In this document: positions 1-8,590 of the stretch, one piece after another | How the letters are laid out: each line of letters starts with the position of its first letter | Numbering within the stretch: position 1 is the stretch's first letter | Source of the DNA: Halorussus gelatinilyticus | GTDB lineage: Archaea > Halobacteriota > Halobacteria > Halobacteriales > Haladaptataceae | Direction of reading: 5' to 3' | Assembly: GCF_023238445.1 (NCBI RefSeq) | Contig: NZ_CP096658.1 | Location: forward strand, 2,914,001 to 2,978,000 | DNA: 64,000 bases | Translations under genes and position numbers: made by a program | Notes under the pieces: model-generated | Told to the model about the DNA's origin: nothing | Databases searched by the model: none | The model's input: only the letters and a program-made list of their open reading frames with translations

Positions 1-2
1 GG

Positions 3-404
3 AAACGACACGCCGACGAACTCGACATGAGCCAGAGCGAGTTCGTCCGGACGATGGTGCAGGCGGGGCGGCGCGACTTCGAGATCGAGTCGGTCGAGGC
101 GTCGTCCGTAGACACCGACCCCGAGAGCGCCGACGCCGACGACGCTCCCGACTCGACGGGTGAGAACGCTGCCGATTCACCCGACACCGCCGATTCGACC
201 GGCGGCGACGACTTGGACGAACACGTCCTCTCGGTCCTCTCAACCTCGGACCACCTCTCGTGGGACGAGCTACTGGACGAACTCACCAACAGCATCGAGG
301 ACAGACTGGAGGAGACGCTCCAGCGACTCCAGCGAGACAACTGCGTCCAGTACAGCGGTCGTCGCGGTGGCTACACGCTCGTCGCGGGGAACGATGGCGA
401 CTGA
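3..404 (+). CDS. DUF5805-like protein, 5' end outside window
   Basis: The frame is open to the window edge: residues KRHADELD precede the first ATG at 27 and read straight into MSQSEFV, so the true start lies upstream and ATG 27 is probably internal. The visible part has an N-terminal segment resembling a small DNA-binding or ribbon-helix-helix-like motif (SQSEFVRTMVQAGRRDF), an acidic Asp/Glu/Ser-rich linker, and a C-terminal segment of about 55 residues that looks like a winged helix (LSWDELLDELT to RRGGYTLVAG). In haloarchaea such DUF5805 proteins commonly sit directly before a tyrosine recombinase, and here the gene overlaps the integrase start by 11 bases, so the two are probably translationally coupled. 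A role as recombination accessory or regulator is inference from context. Confidence 0.75.
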   Translation, partial: KRHADELDMSQSEFVRTMVQAGRRDFEIESVEASSVDTDPESADADDAPDSTGENAADSPDTADSTGGDDLDEHVLSVLSTSDHLSWDELLDELTNSIEDRLEETLQRLQRDNCVQYSGRRGGYTLVAGNDGD

Positions 405-1437
405 GCAGAGCGCCCAAGACGGGCAAATCGCCGACCCGATAGCCTACTTCCTGCAGGACATGGTGTATCACGGGAAGACCGAGCGAACGCGCGACGCCTA
501 CGAGCGCGTCCTCCGGGAGTTCGAGACGTTTCTGCAGACTCCCGACGAGAACCCGATGGGCGTCGAGAAGTCCGTCGCCGAGGCGACCCGCCGGGACTGC
601 ATGGCGTGGATTCACGCGCTCCGCGGCCGGGCGGCCGAGAGTACGGTCGCCACGTACGCCTCCTATCTCCACCGGTTCTACGCCTACATGAATCAGGTCG
701 GCGAGTTCGACGCGAACCCGATGGCGCTCGTGGTCGAGGAGATGGACGAGCGCATCGACACGAACCCGACGCGACGCGACATCTCGGTCGAAGCGATGCG
801 GACCTTCGTCGCCGACGTGACCCACCCGCTCGACCGAGCCATCGTCGTCACGCTCCTGAAGACGGGGATGCGGGCGGGCGAACTCTGCAACCTCGACCTC
901 CGGGACCTCTCGCTGTCGGGGCTCGACCACGCGACGCGCCCCCAACTCGACGGGAAACCGGACTCGATGTACGTCCCGCCGGAACCGACCGTCGGCGAGT
1001 CGTACAACGGCGAGGAGCGGTCGGCCTCGAACAAGCGCAAGCGCGAGACGGTCGTTCCCATCGACGACGAACTGGAGCGCACGCTGAAACGTTGGCTCGC
1101 CGTGCGGCCCGACCCGATATCGTCTGCCGGCCCGCTGTTCACGACGACGAGGGAGAACTGGGGTCGGCGGGTCACCCCGGCCATCGTCCACCACGTCGTC
1201 ACGAACCACGCCAGCGACCACGGCTGGCACCGACAGGGCGGGGACGCCGCGGAGAACGTGACGCCCCACTACTTCCGGCACTTCTTCACGACGCACTTGC
1301 GCGACAGAACCGGCGACCGGGGCATCGTGAAGTACCTTCGCGGAGACGTGGCCGAGGACATCATCGACACCTACACACACAACTGGGGAGACAGGGTTCG
1401 AGAGGTGTACGAAGCGAACATCTATAGATTCTTCTAA
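394..1437 (+). CDS. Tyrosine recombinase / phage-type integrase
   Basis: A site-specific recombinase that cuts and rejoins DNA through a phosphotyrosine intermediate. I chose ATG 394 (347 residues) because it overlaps the upstream gene by 11 bases and begins the recognisable SAM-like core-binding domain; the frame runs further upstream without family-like sequence. The N-terminal domain covers about residues 15-120 and the catalytic domain 130-347. The catalytic set is visible: Arg160 in TGMRAGEL, a Lys near 214-216, His292-x-x-Arg295 in HYFRHFF, His329 in YTHN, and the probable nucleophile Tyr339 in REVYEANI. It is followed by an AT-rich stretch and Tat-secreted orphan genes, which fits an element end, but no attachment site could be identified. 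It could instead be a resident XerC/D-like enzyme. Confidence 0.92.
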   Translation: MATEQSAQDGQIADPIAYFLQDMVYHGKTERTRDAYERVLREFETFLQTPDENPMGVEKSVAEATRRDCMAWIHALRGRAAESTVATYASYLHRFYAYMNQVGEFDANPMALVVEEMDERIDTNPTRRDISVEAMRTFVADVTHPLDRAIVVTLLKTGMRAGELCNLDLRDLSLSGLDHATRPQLDGKPDSMYVPPEPTVGESYNGEERSASNKRKRETVVPIDDELERTLKRWLAVRPDPISSAGPLFTTTRENWGRRVTPAIVHHVVTNHASDHGWHRQGGDAAENVTPHYFRHFFTTHLRDRTGDRGIVKYLRGDVAEDIIDTYTHNWGDRVREVYEANIYRFF

Positions 1438-1730
1438 ACATGTATAATTTTTAATAAATTCTATACAGATATACTATTCGGGTCCTCGGAACTAGTTCTA
1501 CAGTTCAAACGATATCGAAGGTCTGAACGTTTCTATACCCAGTCAAGTTAGCACGGCCCGACTTGAACCAGAGAGAGTGAGCGTTGATTCTCTCACGAGG
1601 GATGATCTGCAAAGGACCGGCGCGATGCAGCACTGGAGTAGCTGGCTTCTGATTCGATTGAGATGTTGTTCGGACAATCACCGCCGAAAAAAGGAGGAAG
1701 ACGAGAGCGAACCTACACCGTGGCTCGTGT
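1438..1730. other. AT-rich non-coding spacer after the integrase
   Basis: Base composition drops sharply just after the integrase stop (runs of A/T around 1438-1480) and no convincing gene is present. A weak inverted pair GTTCA/TGAAC at about 1503-1530 is visible. The place is right for a recombination site, but no tRNA end or direct-repeat partner was found in the window. Confidence 0.5.
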
Positions 1731-2366
1731 CTATCCGCGAGTGTTGAACGAGATCTCGAACGCCTCGCACGTACAGTTCGTCGGTGCTGTCGTTTTTCCG
1801 TCCGGATTCACGGAGTGTCCGCAGCCACCATTCGAGGCGTACCCCTTGTCGTAGTAGGTCGTCACCATCGGCGTCGTGTCCGCGTTGTAGTCGATTTCGC
1901 CCAGAGAGTGCTCGTTGTTGTCCGGCCCGAGCATACTCTTCACACTACTTATACTTGAATCGATAAACGGGTGGAACGTCTCCTGAATGGCAACGTTGCG
2001 GTAGTGAGCGCCATCACCGGTCGACGATCCCACGACTGCCTCCGTTTCAGTGGCAAATGCGTTCTCGTCCCACTCGCCTGAATCGGCCAGCCCGCCGTTG
2101 AAATTTGTACTAATCCCGAGGTGACATCCAGTTCCGCTTGTTTCGAGCCACGCCCAGTCCTCGAAGTTGGATTTGAACGTCGAACGGTCCGGATCGCTGA
2201 GATTCGGATGATCGTACTTCGTCGTGATGGAGTACGTGCCCAAACTGTCGCCCGGGGTGTACGTGATTACGTCGTCAAGTGCGTCCGAGAGCGCCGTGTA
2301 TGCCGCGTCCGCGAGATAGTCGGCTGATGACGTATTCGGGTAGAGATAGACGTTGATATCCGCCAT
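1731..2366 (-). CDS. Cys-containing protein of unknown function, possibly metalloprotease-like
   Basis: A 211-residue protein with no signal peptide of its own. Visible elements are a possible metal-site arrangement, Gln-Glu-Thr-Phe-His at 128-132 and Glu-His-Ser-Leu-Gly at 152-156, and four cysteines (81, 182, 198, 200), with the last three in a C-terminal Gly/Cys/Thr-rich tail. The His/Glu pattern loosely recalls zincin-like secreted proteins but lacks a true HExxH, so protease activity is only a guess. The start codon shares one base with the stop of the Tat-signal gene before it (TAATG), so the two are an operon with coupled translation. It could be co-exported with that protein by a hitch-hiking mechanism. 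Confidence 0.7.
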   Translation of the reverse strand: MADINVYLYPNTSSADYLADAAYTALSDALDDVITYTPGDSLGTYSITTKYDHPNLSDPDRSTFKSNFEDWAWLETSGTGCHLGISTNFNGGLADSGEWDENAFATETEAVVGSSTGDGAHYRNVAIQETFHPFIDSSISSVKSMLGPDNNEHSLGEIDYNADTTPMVTTYYDKGYASNGGCGHSVNPDGKTTAPTNCTCEAFEISFNTRG

Positions 2367-2791
2367 TACGCCGTCACCTCCGGAACGTCAACGTGTCGTT
2401 TGTACACTGCGAACAACTCCGGTTTGACTGCTGCGTCGAGACCGTAGATCCGCGGCAATGCCGTCACCGCGGACGCGTCTCGTGTAACCGTCTCCTCACC
2501 GTCGAGTGTCACGCTGACCTCGCTCGTTGCGGGCGTCGAAAAGACGCGGGGGGACGTCTTCGTCTTTCCGGGGTCCAGTTCAACCGTCTCGGAGAATACG
2601 GTCTGTGGAACGCCGTCCGTCAACTGCGCCTTGATTTGGAACGTGTGGGCCTCTTCCGTCGTGTTCCGTACCTTGATGTCCGGTAGAAGCCGATTCGGTT
2701 CTCCCTTTCCAGCGAGTGAAGTCTGGGACGTCAGAGCGAACCCTGACATACCTGCGGCCGTCTTCAGCACTTTCCGCCGATTCGTCGACAT
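2366..2791 (-). CDS. Tat-exported small beta-rich protein
   Basis: A 141-residue protein with a twin-arginine signal: NRRKVLK with Arg5-Arg6, then a hydrophobic stretch ending near residue 27 (TSLAGKG). The mature part is rich in alternating Thr/Val residues (VRNTTEEAHTFQIK, FSETVELDPGKTKT) and looks like one immunoglobulin-like beta-sandwich, similar in style to archaeal surface domains that cap oxygen- or sugar-binding proteins. It is first in a two-gene unit with the 211-residue protein. Its upstream region is strikingly AT-rich and contains TATA-like sequence for this strand. I do not recognise a family. The unit lies next to an integrase, so horizontal transfer is plausible. Confidence 0.75.
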   Translation of the reverse strand: MSTNRRKVLKTAAGMSGFALTSQTSLAGKGEPNRLLPDIKVRNTTEEAHTFQIKAQLTDGVPQTVFSETVELDPGKTKTSPRVFSTPATSEVSVTLDGEETVTRDASAVTALPRIYGLDAAVKPELFAVYKRHVDVPEVTA

Positions 2792-3064
2792 CCGATTTTT
2801 ATCTTACATCAATTATATATTATAGGGTATAAATATAAATATTATGGAAAATATTATTAACTTAATTTAAAAGCAATAATGAGATTTTATCTTGGAGAAC
2901 ACTCTAACTACTAAATAATCGCGGTAGAACCATCTCTACCTATCGAAGTGACCGTATGATCGTCCCTCCCTGAAACGACGTGGCCCGTCAAAAGAACTTT
3001 ATCCGGACGTAACAGACTAAATAATGTGGGTTCAGCCAAAGAAGAAAAGGGGCGAGTTAGTTTA
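2792..3064. other. AT-rich spacer with promoters for both flanking genes
   Basis: Positions 2795-2880 are almost pure A/T (several TATAAAT and ATATTAT-like stretches), in strong contrast to the GC-rich surroundings. On the minus strand these can serve as TATA box for the Tat-exported unit. No gene is seen. Such AT islands are common at integrated elements in haloarchaea. Confidence 0.5.
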
Positions 3065-3250
3065 ATGACGGACAGGGTCTGGCTCGTCGGAGCACTGGTG
3101 TTTCTTACCGGTATCGGACGGATACTGAATCTCCTCGTCGCTCAATCACACCCCGTCGGTCTCGCCGACGCGATTACGCCAACTACTCTGCTGTGGCTCG
3201 TTGGTGGGCTTTTGATTGTCTTACTCGGTATAAAATTACATGGCAAGTAG
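3065..3250 (+). CDS. Small two-helix membrane protein
   Basis: A 61-residue protein with two predicted membrane helices: about residues 5-20 (WLVGALVFLTGIGRIL) and 38-56 (LLWLVGGLLIVLLGI). A longer frame starts at 3026, but its extra 13 residues are polar and ATG 3065 (MTDRVW) puts the first helix immediately at the N-terminus as usual. It stands alone between the AT-rich spacer and the convergent HisG-like gene. No function is recognised. Confidence 0.6.
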   Translation: MTDRVWLVGALVFLTGIGRILNLLVAQSHPVGLADAITPTTLLWLVGGLLIVLLGIKLHGK

Positions 3251-3296
3251 TTAGGACCGCGTCGTTTCGAGGTTTTGATAGCCAAGGATTACAGAG

Positions 3297-4196
3297 TTAG
3301 TAAATCGCCATCGCCGTTTCGGTCTCGGCGCGCGCGAACAACTCTTTGACCCGGTCTGCGACCTCCCCGCTCTCCTCGTAGTTCTCCATCAGGACCGTCT
3401 CGCTCGGGAACAGTTCCTCGCCCACGACGAGACCGTGTTCGCGCGCGGTCGAACCGGTCACGGTGAGGTAGACGCCCGCGCCGGTGTCGGCGATGGCGGC
3501 CTCCTCTTCCTCGTCCTCGTCGGGGTACGCGAAGTCGAAGGTCTCGCTGTTGCGCGTGCCGACGACCGCCTCCACGAGGCGCTCGTAGCGCGGCGAGATG
3601 CAGAGTTCGCCCTCGTAGTCGCGCAGGAACTCGCGGGTCGGTCGGTCGCCCTGCGGGAGGATCTCGGGTGTCGCCATCAGCGTGTGGTACACCGTGTCGC
3701 CCATGCCCGCGACGACGCGGACGTCGGTGTCGTGGGGGTCGATGCGGGCGTTCACGTCGGCGATGCGCGTGAGGGGGTCCGGACGCAGTTCCACGACCTC
3801 CTCCAGCACGAGGTCGGCGCTGTCGAATCCGAGCGCGAAGTCGTGCTTGCGCAGCGACCGGAACGGCTCCTCGCGGCCGACCAGTCGGAGCGTCACGTCG
3901 CCCGCGGGCACGTCCACGCTGTCGAAGACGATGCGCCGGGGCTTGCCCGCCCGGTCGTCGCGCAGGAGCGTGAAGTCGGGCTTCGTGGGGTCAGCGAGGT
4001 GGCTGTACTCGGCGAGTCGGTCGTAAGCGTCCCGCTCGGGCGTCTGGTTGCCCTTCGTGACGGCCTTCTCGTAACGGAGCGTCGAGATTATCTCGTCGGC
4101 GACTCCTTCGGCGTCGGCCTCCGCGGCGACTCGTTGGAGGACGGCTTCCAACGGCCGCCCCTTGCGCGGCACTGCGACCGCAATCGTGTCGGTCAT
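3297..4196 (-). CDS. HisG-like (ATP phosphoribosyltransferase fold) protein
   Basis: A 299-residue protein. The N-terminus (IAVAVPRKGRPLEAVLQRV) and the C-terminal third (VTGSTAREHGLVVGEELFPS, then ETVLMEN) parallel the 'KGR' opening and the 'STGTTLRxNGL...E(S)S..LIAN' phosphate-binding segment of HisG, the first enzyme of histidine synthesis. The middle differs from ordinary haloarchaeal HisG: there is a long insertion and a Glu-rich stretch (DEDEEEEAA). It may be a paralogue with another role or a substrate-binding relative. It is not next to other his genes; hisF lies 17 kb away. A start at 4205 adds only MRT. It is convergent with the small membrane protein and downstream of a histidine kinase on the same strand. 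Confidence 0.6.
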   Translation of the reverse strand: MTDTIAVAVPRKGRPLEAVLQRVAAEADAEGVADEIISTLRYEKAVTKGNQTPERDAYDRLAEYSHLADPTKPDFTLLRDDRAGKPRRIVFDSVDVPAGDVTLRLVGREEPFRSLRKHDFALGFDSADLVLEEVVELRPDPLTRIADVNARIDPHDTDVRVVAGMGDTVYHTLMATPEILPQGDRPTREFLRDYEGELCISPRYERLVEAVVGTRNSETFDFAYPDEDEEEEAAIADTGAGVYLTVTGSTAREHGLVVGEELFPSETVLMENYEESGEVADRVKELFARAETETAMAIY

Positions 4197-4258
4197 TGTT
4201 CGCATAATGGAGAACCGGGAGTAAACCCGTTGCGCTTCGCGTTACGGGATATCAGGTC

Positions 4259-5308
4259 TCACTCGCTGGCGACGCCGCGGAAGTCGAATCGCGCGCCGCC
4301 CTCGTCGCCCTCGCCGACGTGGATGCGCCAGTCGTGGGCCTCCGCGATGCGCCGGACGATGGCCAGTCCGAATCCGGTCCCCTCCGGACACGTCGAGTAA
4401 CCGCCCTCGAAGACGAGTTCGCGGTCCTCGGCCGGGATGCCCGGCCCGTCGTCGGCGACGAAGAACCCGTCCTCGCTCGCACCCACGACCACCGTCTCGC
4501 CGCCGTGTTCCGCGGCGTTCCGGAACAGGTTCTCGAAGAGCGCGCGGAGTCGGCGGGCGTCCGAGACGATTCGGCGGTCGGTCTCGACCCGGAGGTCCAT
4601 CTCGGGCGTCTCGACGGTGCCCCACGCCTCCTCGGCGACGACGCGCAGGCTGACCGGCGAGGGGTCGGCCACCGTCTCGCCACGCCGCGAGAGCGCCAGC
4701 ACCTCCTCGATGAGTCGCTCCATCCGGTCGTGGGCGCGCTCGACCGCCTCGAAGTGGCGCCGTTCGCCGGTCTCGCGGGCGAGTTCGAGGTGGCCCTGCG
4801 CGACGTTCATCGGGTTCCGGAGGTCGTGGGAGACGATACTGGCGAACTCGTCGAGTCTGTTGCGCTGTTCGGCGAGTTGCTCGGTGCGCCGCCGGAGTCG
4901 GCCGTGGTAGACCCCGAGCAGACCGCCGCCGAGCGTCCCCACGGCGACCTTCGTCAGCACGACCGACGCGGGTTGGAGCATCCGGCGACCCTCCACCGAC
5001 TGGAGGAGCGAGACCCAGCCGGCGAGCAGTCCCATGACGACGCCGCCGGCCAGACTCCACAGGAAGACGACGCCGACGAACTCCGCGGAGAATTCGCCCG
5101 TCCGAAGCCAGACGCCGAGCGCGACGACGAACAGCGAGAGCGCCACGGGGATAGCGAACCGGACGAACTCCGCAGACAGTAGCTCCCCGCCGACGACGAA
5201 GTAGCTCGCAGAGACGGCCAGCAGACTCCCGCCGAGCCCGGCGACGGACCACCGCTTCAGCGGAACGGCGTACCGGGACACCGCCGACGCGTCAATGCGA
5301 GATACCAT
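4259..5308 (-). CDS. Membrane sensor histidine kinase
   Basis: A 349-residue transmitter. The N-terminal 135 residues form about four membrane helices (SLLAVSASYFVVGGELL, FAIPVALSLFVVALGVWL, VFLWSLAGGVVMGLLAGW, VLTKVAVGTLGGGLLGVY). A short coil follows, then the HisKA domain with phospho-acceptor His161 in SHDLRNP and the ATPase domain with N-box ENLFRNAAEHG (about 259-269), G1 DDGPGIP (286-292) and G2 GTGFGLAI (310-317). It autophosphorylates on His and passes phosphate to a response regulator, but none is adjacent, as is common in haloarchaea. The signal is unknown. The next gene downstream on the same strand is the HisG-like protein, about 60 bases away. Confidence 0.9.
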   Translation of the reverse strand: MVSRIDASAVSRYAVPLKRWSVAGLGGSLLAVSASYFVVGGELLSAEFVRFAIPVALSLFVVALGVWLRTGEFSAEFVGVVFLWSLAGGVVMGLLAGWVSLLQSVEGRRMLQPASVVLTKVAVGTLGGGLLGVYHGRLRRRTEQLAEQRNRLDEFASIVSHDLRNPMNVAQGHLELARETGERRHFEAVERAHDRMERLIEEVLALSRRGETVADPSPVSLRVVAEEAWGTVETPEMDLRVETDRRIVSDARRLRALFENLFRNAAEHGGETVVVGASEDGFFVADDGPGIPAEDRELVFEGGYSTCPEGTGFGLAIVRRIAEAHDWRIHVGEGDEGGARFDFRGVASE

Positions 5309-5323
5309 AAACGGAGTCCTGAA

Positions 5324-7498
5324 TTAGTTACCGAACACGTCGCTAATGCGGTCGCGCCACTCCTGGATGCCTGCGATTTCGTCGCGGATGTCCTCGATGT
5401 CCGCCTCGACGCTCTCGACGCGCGACGTGAGGTTCTCCTCCAGCGCGTCGAGGTCGTCGGACAGCGAGGCGACCTCTTCGGAGACGGTCTCCACGCCGTC
5501 GGCCACGTCGTCTACCTCGTCGAGTCGCTCGTTGACGCCCCGTAGCTCCTCGGTGACGGTTTCGAGTTCGTCGCTCACCGAGGTCACGTCCTCGGTGTTC
5601 GCCCCGACGAGGTCTTCGAGGTCGTTGAGTTGCGTTTCGAGCGCCTCGACTTCCTCGCCGAAGTCGCCCGCGTCTTCGAGTTCCGCTTCGAGGGCCTCGA
5701 CCTCCTCTCGGAGACCGTCGAGGGCTTCGATGTCCGATTCGAGCGCTTCCAACTCCGCGACGTCCTCCCGGAGCGTCTCCAGTTCGTCCACCTCGCCCCG
5801 GAGCGACTCCAACTCGTCTACGTCCTCGCGGAGGCGCTCGATTTCGGCGACCTCCTCGCGCAGGTCGTCGAGCGCGTCCATCTCGCTCCCCATCGCTTCC
5901 ACGTCGCCGCCGAGGTCGGTCACGTCGGCTTCGAGGTCCGAGACGTCCTCGCGGAAGTCGGCCTTGAACTCGCGGAGGTCGCTCCGCAGGTCGTTCTCCA
6001 CGTCGCGGAGGTCGCTCTCCACGCGGTCGAGGTCCGCCTCGAAGCCGTCGAGGTCAGACGCGACCTCGCCGAGGTCTTCGTCCACGCTCTCGACGCGCTC
6101 GTCGGTCGCCTCGGTGTCGGCCCGGATGGCCTGCACTTCGTCCTCGAAGGCGCGCACGTCGGCCCGAACCTGGGCGATGTCGTCCTCGAAGTCGCCGAAG
6201 ATGTCCTCGGCGACGCCGTTCTCGTCGATGAACTCCTCCAGCGCCTCGGTGTACGCCGAGAGGTCCTCGACGCGCGACTGGAGGTGACGGATGCGGACGT
6301 TGGTGCTCTCGGGGGTGGCCACGTCCAACTCGCTCTGGATGGCTTTCAGGTCCTGGTCGGAGACCTCTCCGGCGCGAATCTCGTCGGCGAGCGCAGCGGC
6401 GACGCTCCCCGGACTCGGCGGCGAGGGTTCGGCCTCCGCGGTCGCCGTCTCGTCGGCGACTTCGGAGGGTCGCGCCGACTCCGACCCGTCGCTTTCGTCG
6501 GTCACCTCGTCGGACTCGTCGGGTTCCTCGCCCGACTCGTCGCTCGCAGACTCGTCCACCGATTCGCTCTCGTCCGCCGCTGGTCCGTCGTCTACTGGCG
6601 TCGCTCCCTCGTCCGCAGCGTCCGAGTCGTCCACGGTCTGGTCGTCACCTTCGCCGGTCGCGCCCTCGTCGCCGAGGTCCAGTGCGTCGTCGGCGTCTCC
6701 GTCGGCCGGAATTTCGTCGCCCGCTTCCGCTGTCGCAGTCTCCTCGTCGGCCGTCTCGTCGGCGACCTCGGAGTCCGGTTCGAGGAAGCTCTCGTCGTCC
6801 GCGTCCGCCGATTCGTCCGGAGAGTCGTCCTCGCCGACCGCGAGCGGGTCGTCTTCCGCTCCGCCAGCCAGCGGGTCGTCTTCGGCGCCCGCCTCGGCGA
6901 GCGGGTCCTCGTCGCCGACCGCGAGCGGGTCGTCCTCGTCGTCCAGTCCGAGGTCCTCCTCGCCGGCTACCACGTCGCGGACGAGTTGGCTGTCCTCCTC
7001 GGAAACGATGTCCGTGATGGTGTTGCCGTCGGGTCCGCCGACCTCGCCGTCGAGGTCCGACTCGCCCGCGTCGTCGGCGTCGGTCTCGCCCACCGGGTCG
7101 GCGTTCGAGTCGTCGGACGTGCCCGAGTCGATGCCGACCGGCGCGACCTCCTCGATGGCCGGCGTGCCGAGGAACGTCGAGGGGTCGTCGTCGTCCGCGA
7201 GTCGGACGCCGTAGACCGTCACCAGTTCCTCGCCGGGGTCTAACTCGCGCTCGAACTGGACGCGGTGGTCCTTGTACGCGGTCCAGTTGTCGTTCTCGTA
7301 GTCCGGGTGAAACCCGACGTTGTCCATCGGGAACTCCTCGGGGATGTCGTCGGCGAGTCGCAACGTCACGCGCTCCTCCCGTTCCGAGCGAACGACGAAC
7401 TTGATAGCGGGGACCGCGAACTCGTCGCCCTCGAACGACTTCTCCACGACGACGCCGCTCTCGCTCGCCGTCACCACCTCGGTCATGCTGTCACTCAT
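5324..7498 (-). CDS. Large acidic coiled-coil protein
   Basis: A 724-residue protein with three parts. Residues 1 to about 115 are a compact conserved-looking domain (KFVVRSEREERVTLRLADDI, HRVQFERELDPGEELVTVYG). About 120-370 is very acidic and low-complexity, with short repeats of the type DDPLAxGxED. About 380-715 is a long heptad coiled coil dominated by Asp/Glu/Leu/Val (ADVRAFEDEVQAIRADTEA, LREDVDELESLRGEVDELE). No ATPase motif or membrane helix is visible, so it is not SMC itself; it resembles scaffold or chemotaxis/archaellum-associated haloarchaeal coiled-coil proteins. The start at 7498 (MSDSM) lies about 23-32 bases from a good TATA box, which argues against the longer start at 7516. 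Confidence 0.8.
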   Translation of the reverse strand: MSDSMTEVVTASESGVVVEKSFEGDEFAVPAIKFVVRSEREERVTLRLADDIPEEFPMDNVGFHPDYENDNWTAYKDHRVQFERELDPGEELVTVYGVRLADDDDPSTFLGTPAIEEVAPVGIDSGTSDDSNADPVGETDADDAGESDLDGEVGGPDGNTITDIVSEEDSQLVRDVVAGEEDLGLDDEDDPLAVGDEDPLAEAGAEDDPLAGGAEDDPLAVGEDDSPDESADADDESFLEPDSEVADETADEETATAEAGDEIPADGDADDALDLGDEGATGEGDDQTVDDSDAADEGATPVDDGPAADESESVDESASDESGEEPDESDEVTDESDGSESARPSEVADETATAEAEPSPPSPGSVAAALADEIRAGEVSDQDLKAIQSELDVATPESTNVRIRHLQSRVEDLSAYTEALEEFIDENGVAEDIFGDFEDDIAQVRADVRAFEDEVQAIRADTEATDERVESVDEDLGEVASDLDGFEADLDRVESDLRDVENDLRSDLREFKADFREDVSDLEADVTDLGGDVEAMGSEMDALDDLREEVAEIERLREDVDELESLRGEVDELETLREDVAELEALESDIEALDGLREEVEALEAELEDAGDFGEEVEALETQLNDLEDLVGANTEDVTSVSDELETVTEELRGVNERLDEVDDVADGVETVSEEVASLSDDLDALEENLTSRVESVEADIEDIRDEIAGIQEWRDRISDVFGN

Positions 7499-7520
7499 AC
7501 GGTTCACATCCCACAATGGG

Positions 7521-7530
7521 CATATAAATC
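7521..7530 (-). promoter_or_regulatory. TATA box for the coiled-coil protein gene
   Basis: On the minus strand this reads GATTTATATG, 23-32 bases before the ATG at 7498, which fits a leaderless haloarchaeal transcript. The region between here and 7610 is a divergent promoter shared with the beta-propeller gene, whose own weaker T/A-rich box is near 7576-7586. Confidence 0.6.
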
Positions 7531-7609
7531 ACACGCCGTTACCGGTGAAATCCCGCCCTTAGCGTGGGCGGGGTGTACCTATTTGACTACTCGGGTGCTA
7601 CCGACGACC

Positions 7610-8590
7610 ATGTTACTCGCGGGAACCTACGATGGCGTCTACCGGACCGACGGGCCGCGCTTCGAGTCGGCCGAACGAGTACTCGACTCGGGACGAGTTA
7701 TGCGCGTCCGGCGCTTCGACGGCCGGGACGGCGTGTTCGCCACCACGAAGTCCGGGCTGTACCGCTCGACGGACGGCGGCGACTCGTGGACGAATCTGGA
7801 CGTGCCGCGCGAAGAGGTGTACTCGGTGCTGGGCGACCCCGCGGGCGAGCGCCTATACGCGGGGACTCACCCCGCGCACCTCTACGTCTCCGAAGACGAC
7901 GGAGGTGAGCGAACCGACGGTTCGCGAACGTCGTCGGACGTGTCCGACGGAAAGTCGTGGCGGGAGCTAGAGGGGTTGCAGGACCTGCCGTCGCGCGACC
8001 AGTGGCACACGCCGCGCCACCGCGACGAGGCCCACGTCCGGAGTCTCGGCGCACACCCCGACGCCCCCGACCGCGTAATCGCGGGCGTCGAAGTCGGCGG
8101 CGTCCACGTCAGCGACGACCGCGGTGAGACGTGGACCGAGCGGCGGTCCGGCGTCCACGACGACGTCCACCACGTCCTCGTGCGCGGGCCGGACCACTAC
8201 GTCGCCTCCTGCGGCGGCGGTCTCTATCGAACCCGCGACGCGGGCGAGAGTTGGGTCCGACTGGACGACGGCGCGGACCACACCTACTTCCGGGAGGCGT
8301 TCGCCCACGACGGCACCCTGTACGCGGCGGCCGCGCGCTCCTCGCCGGGGACGTGGAGCGGCGAGCGCGGCGCGGACGCCGCGCTCTTCGAGTCCGAGAA
8401 CGACGGCGACACCCTCGACGCGGTGACGTATCCGGGCGACCCCGAGGAGGTCGTCCTCTCGTGGACCGCCGACGACGACGGACGCGTCGTCGCGGGCACG
8501 AACGACGGCGGCGTCGTCTTCCGGTCGTCGGGCGAGTGGGTCGAGGGCGGCCGGATGCCCGCGGGCGTGGCGTCGCTCTGCTGGCTGTAG
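7610..8590 (+). CDS. BNR/YVTN-type beta-propeller protein
   Basis: A 326-residue protein made of repeated blades with Asp-box-like motifs: STDGGDSWTNL near residue 55, VSDDRGETWTERRSG near 170, TRDAGESWVRLDDG near 207 and ESENDGDTL near 265. This matches the sialidase/Ycf48-like BNR family often labelled glycosyl-hydrolase-like. It has no signal peptide, so it is probably cytoplasmic; no catalytic residues can be assigned and enzymatic function is doubtful. ATG 7610 (MLLAGTYDGVYR) begins the first blade directly and is preceded by a T/A-rich box about 30 bases upstream. An upstream frame extension has no family-like sequence. Confidence 0.85.
   Translation: MLLAGTYDGVYRTDGPRFESAERVLDSGRVMRVRRFDGRDGVFATTKSGLYRSTDGGDSWTNLDVPREEVYSVLGDPAGERLYAGTHPAHLYVSEDDGGERTDGSRTSSDVSDGKSWRELEGLQDLPSRDQWHTPRHRDEAHVRSLGAHPDAPDRVIAGVEVGGVHVSDDRGETWTERRSGVHDDVHHVLVRGPDHYVASCGGGLYRTRDAGESWVRLDDGADHTYFREAFAHDGTLYAAAARSSPGTWSGERGADAALFESENDGDTLDAVTYPGDPEEVVLSWTADDDGRVVAGTNDGGVVFRSSGEWVEGGRMPAGVASLCWL

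Noticed and set aside
283-1380. 365-codon minus-strand frame over the integrase
   Set aside because: Antisense to a recombinase with all catalytic residues; its sequence is Arg/Val-rich noise.
1663-1854. 63-codon frame overlapping the end of the 211-residue gene
   Set aside because: No start context and antisense for half its length.
5630-7243. Long plus-strand open frame opposite the coiled-coil protein
   Set aside because: It is antisense to an acidic Asp/Glu-coded gene in GC-rich DNA, where the opposite strand rarely has stops. Its translation is Val/Leu/Arg/His-rich without family features.
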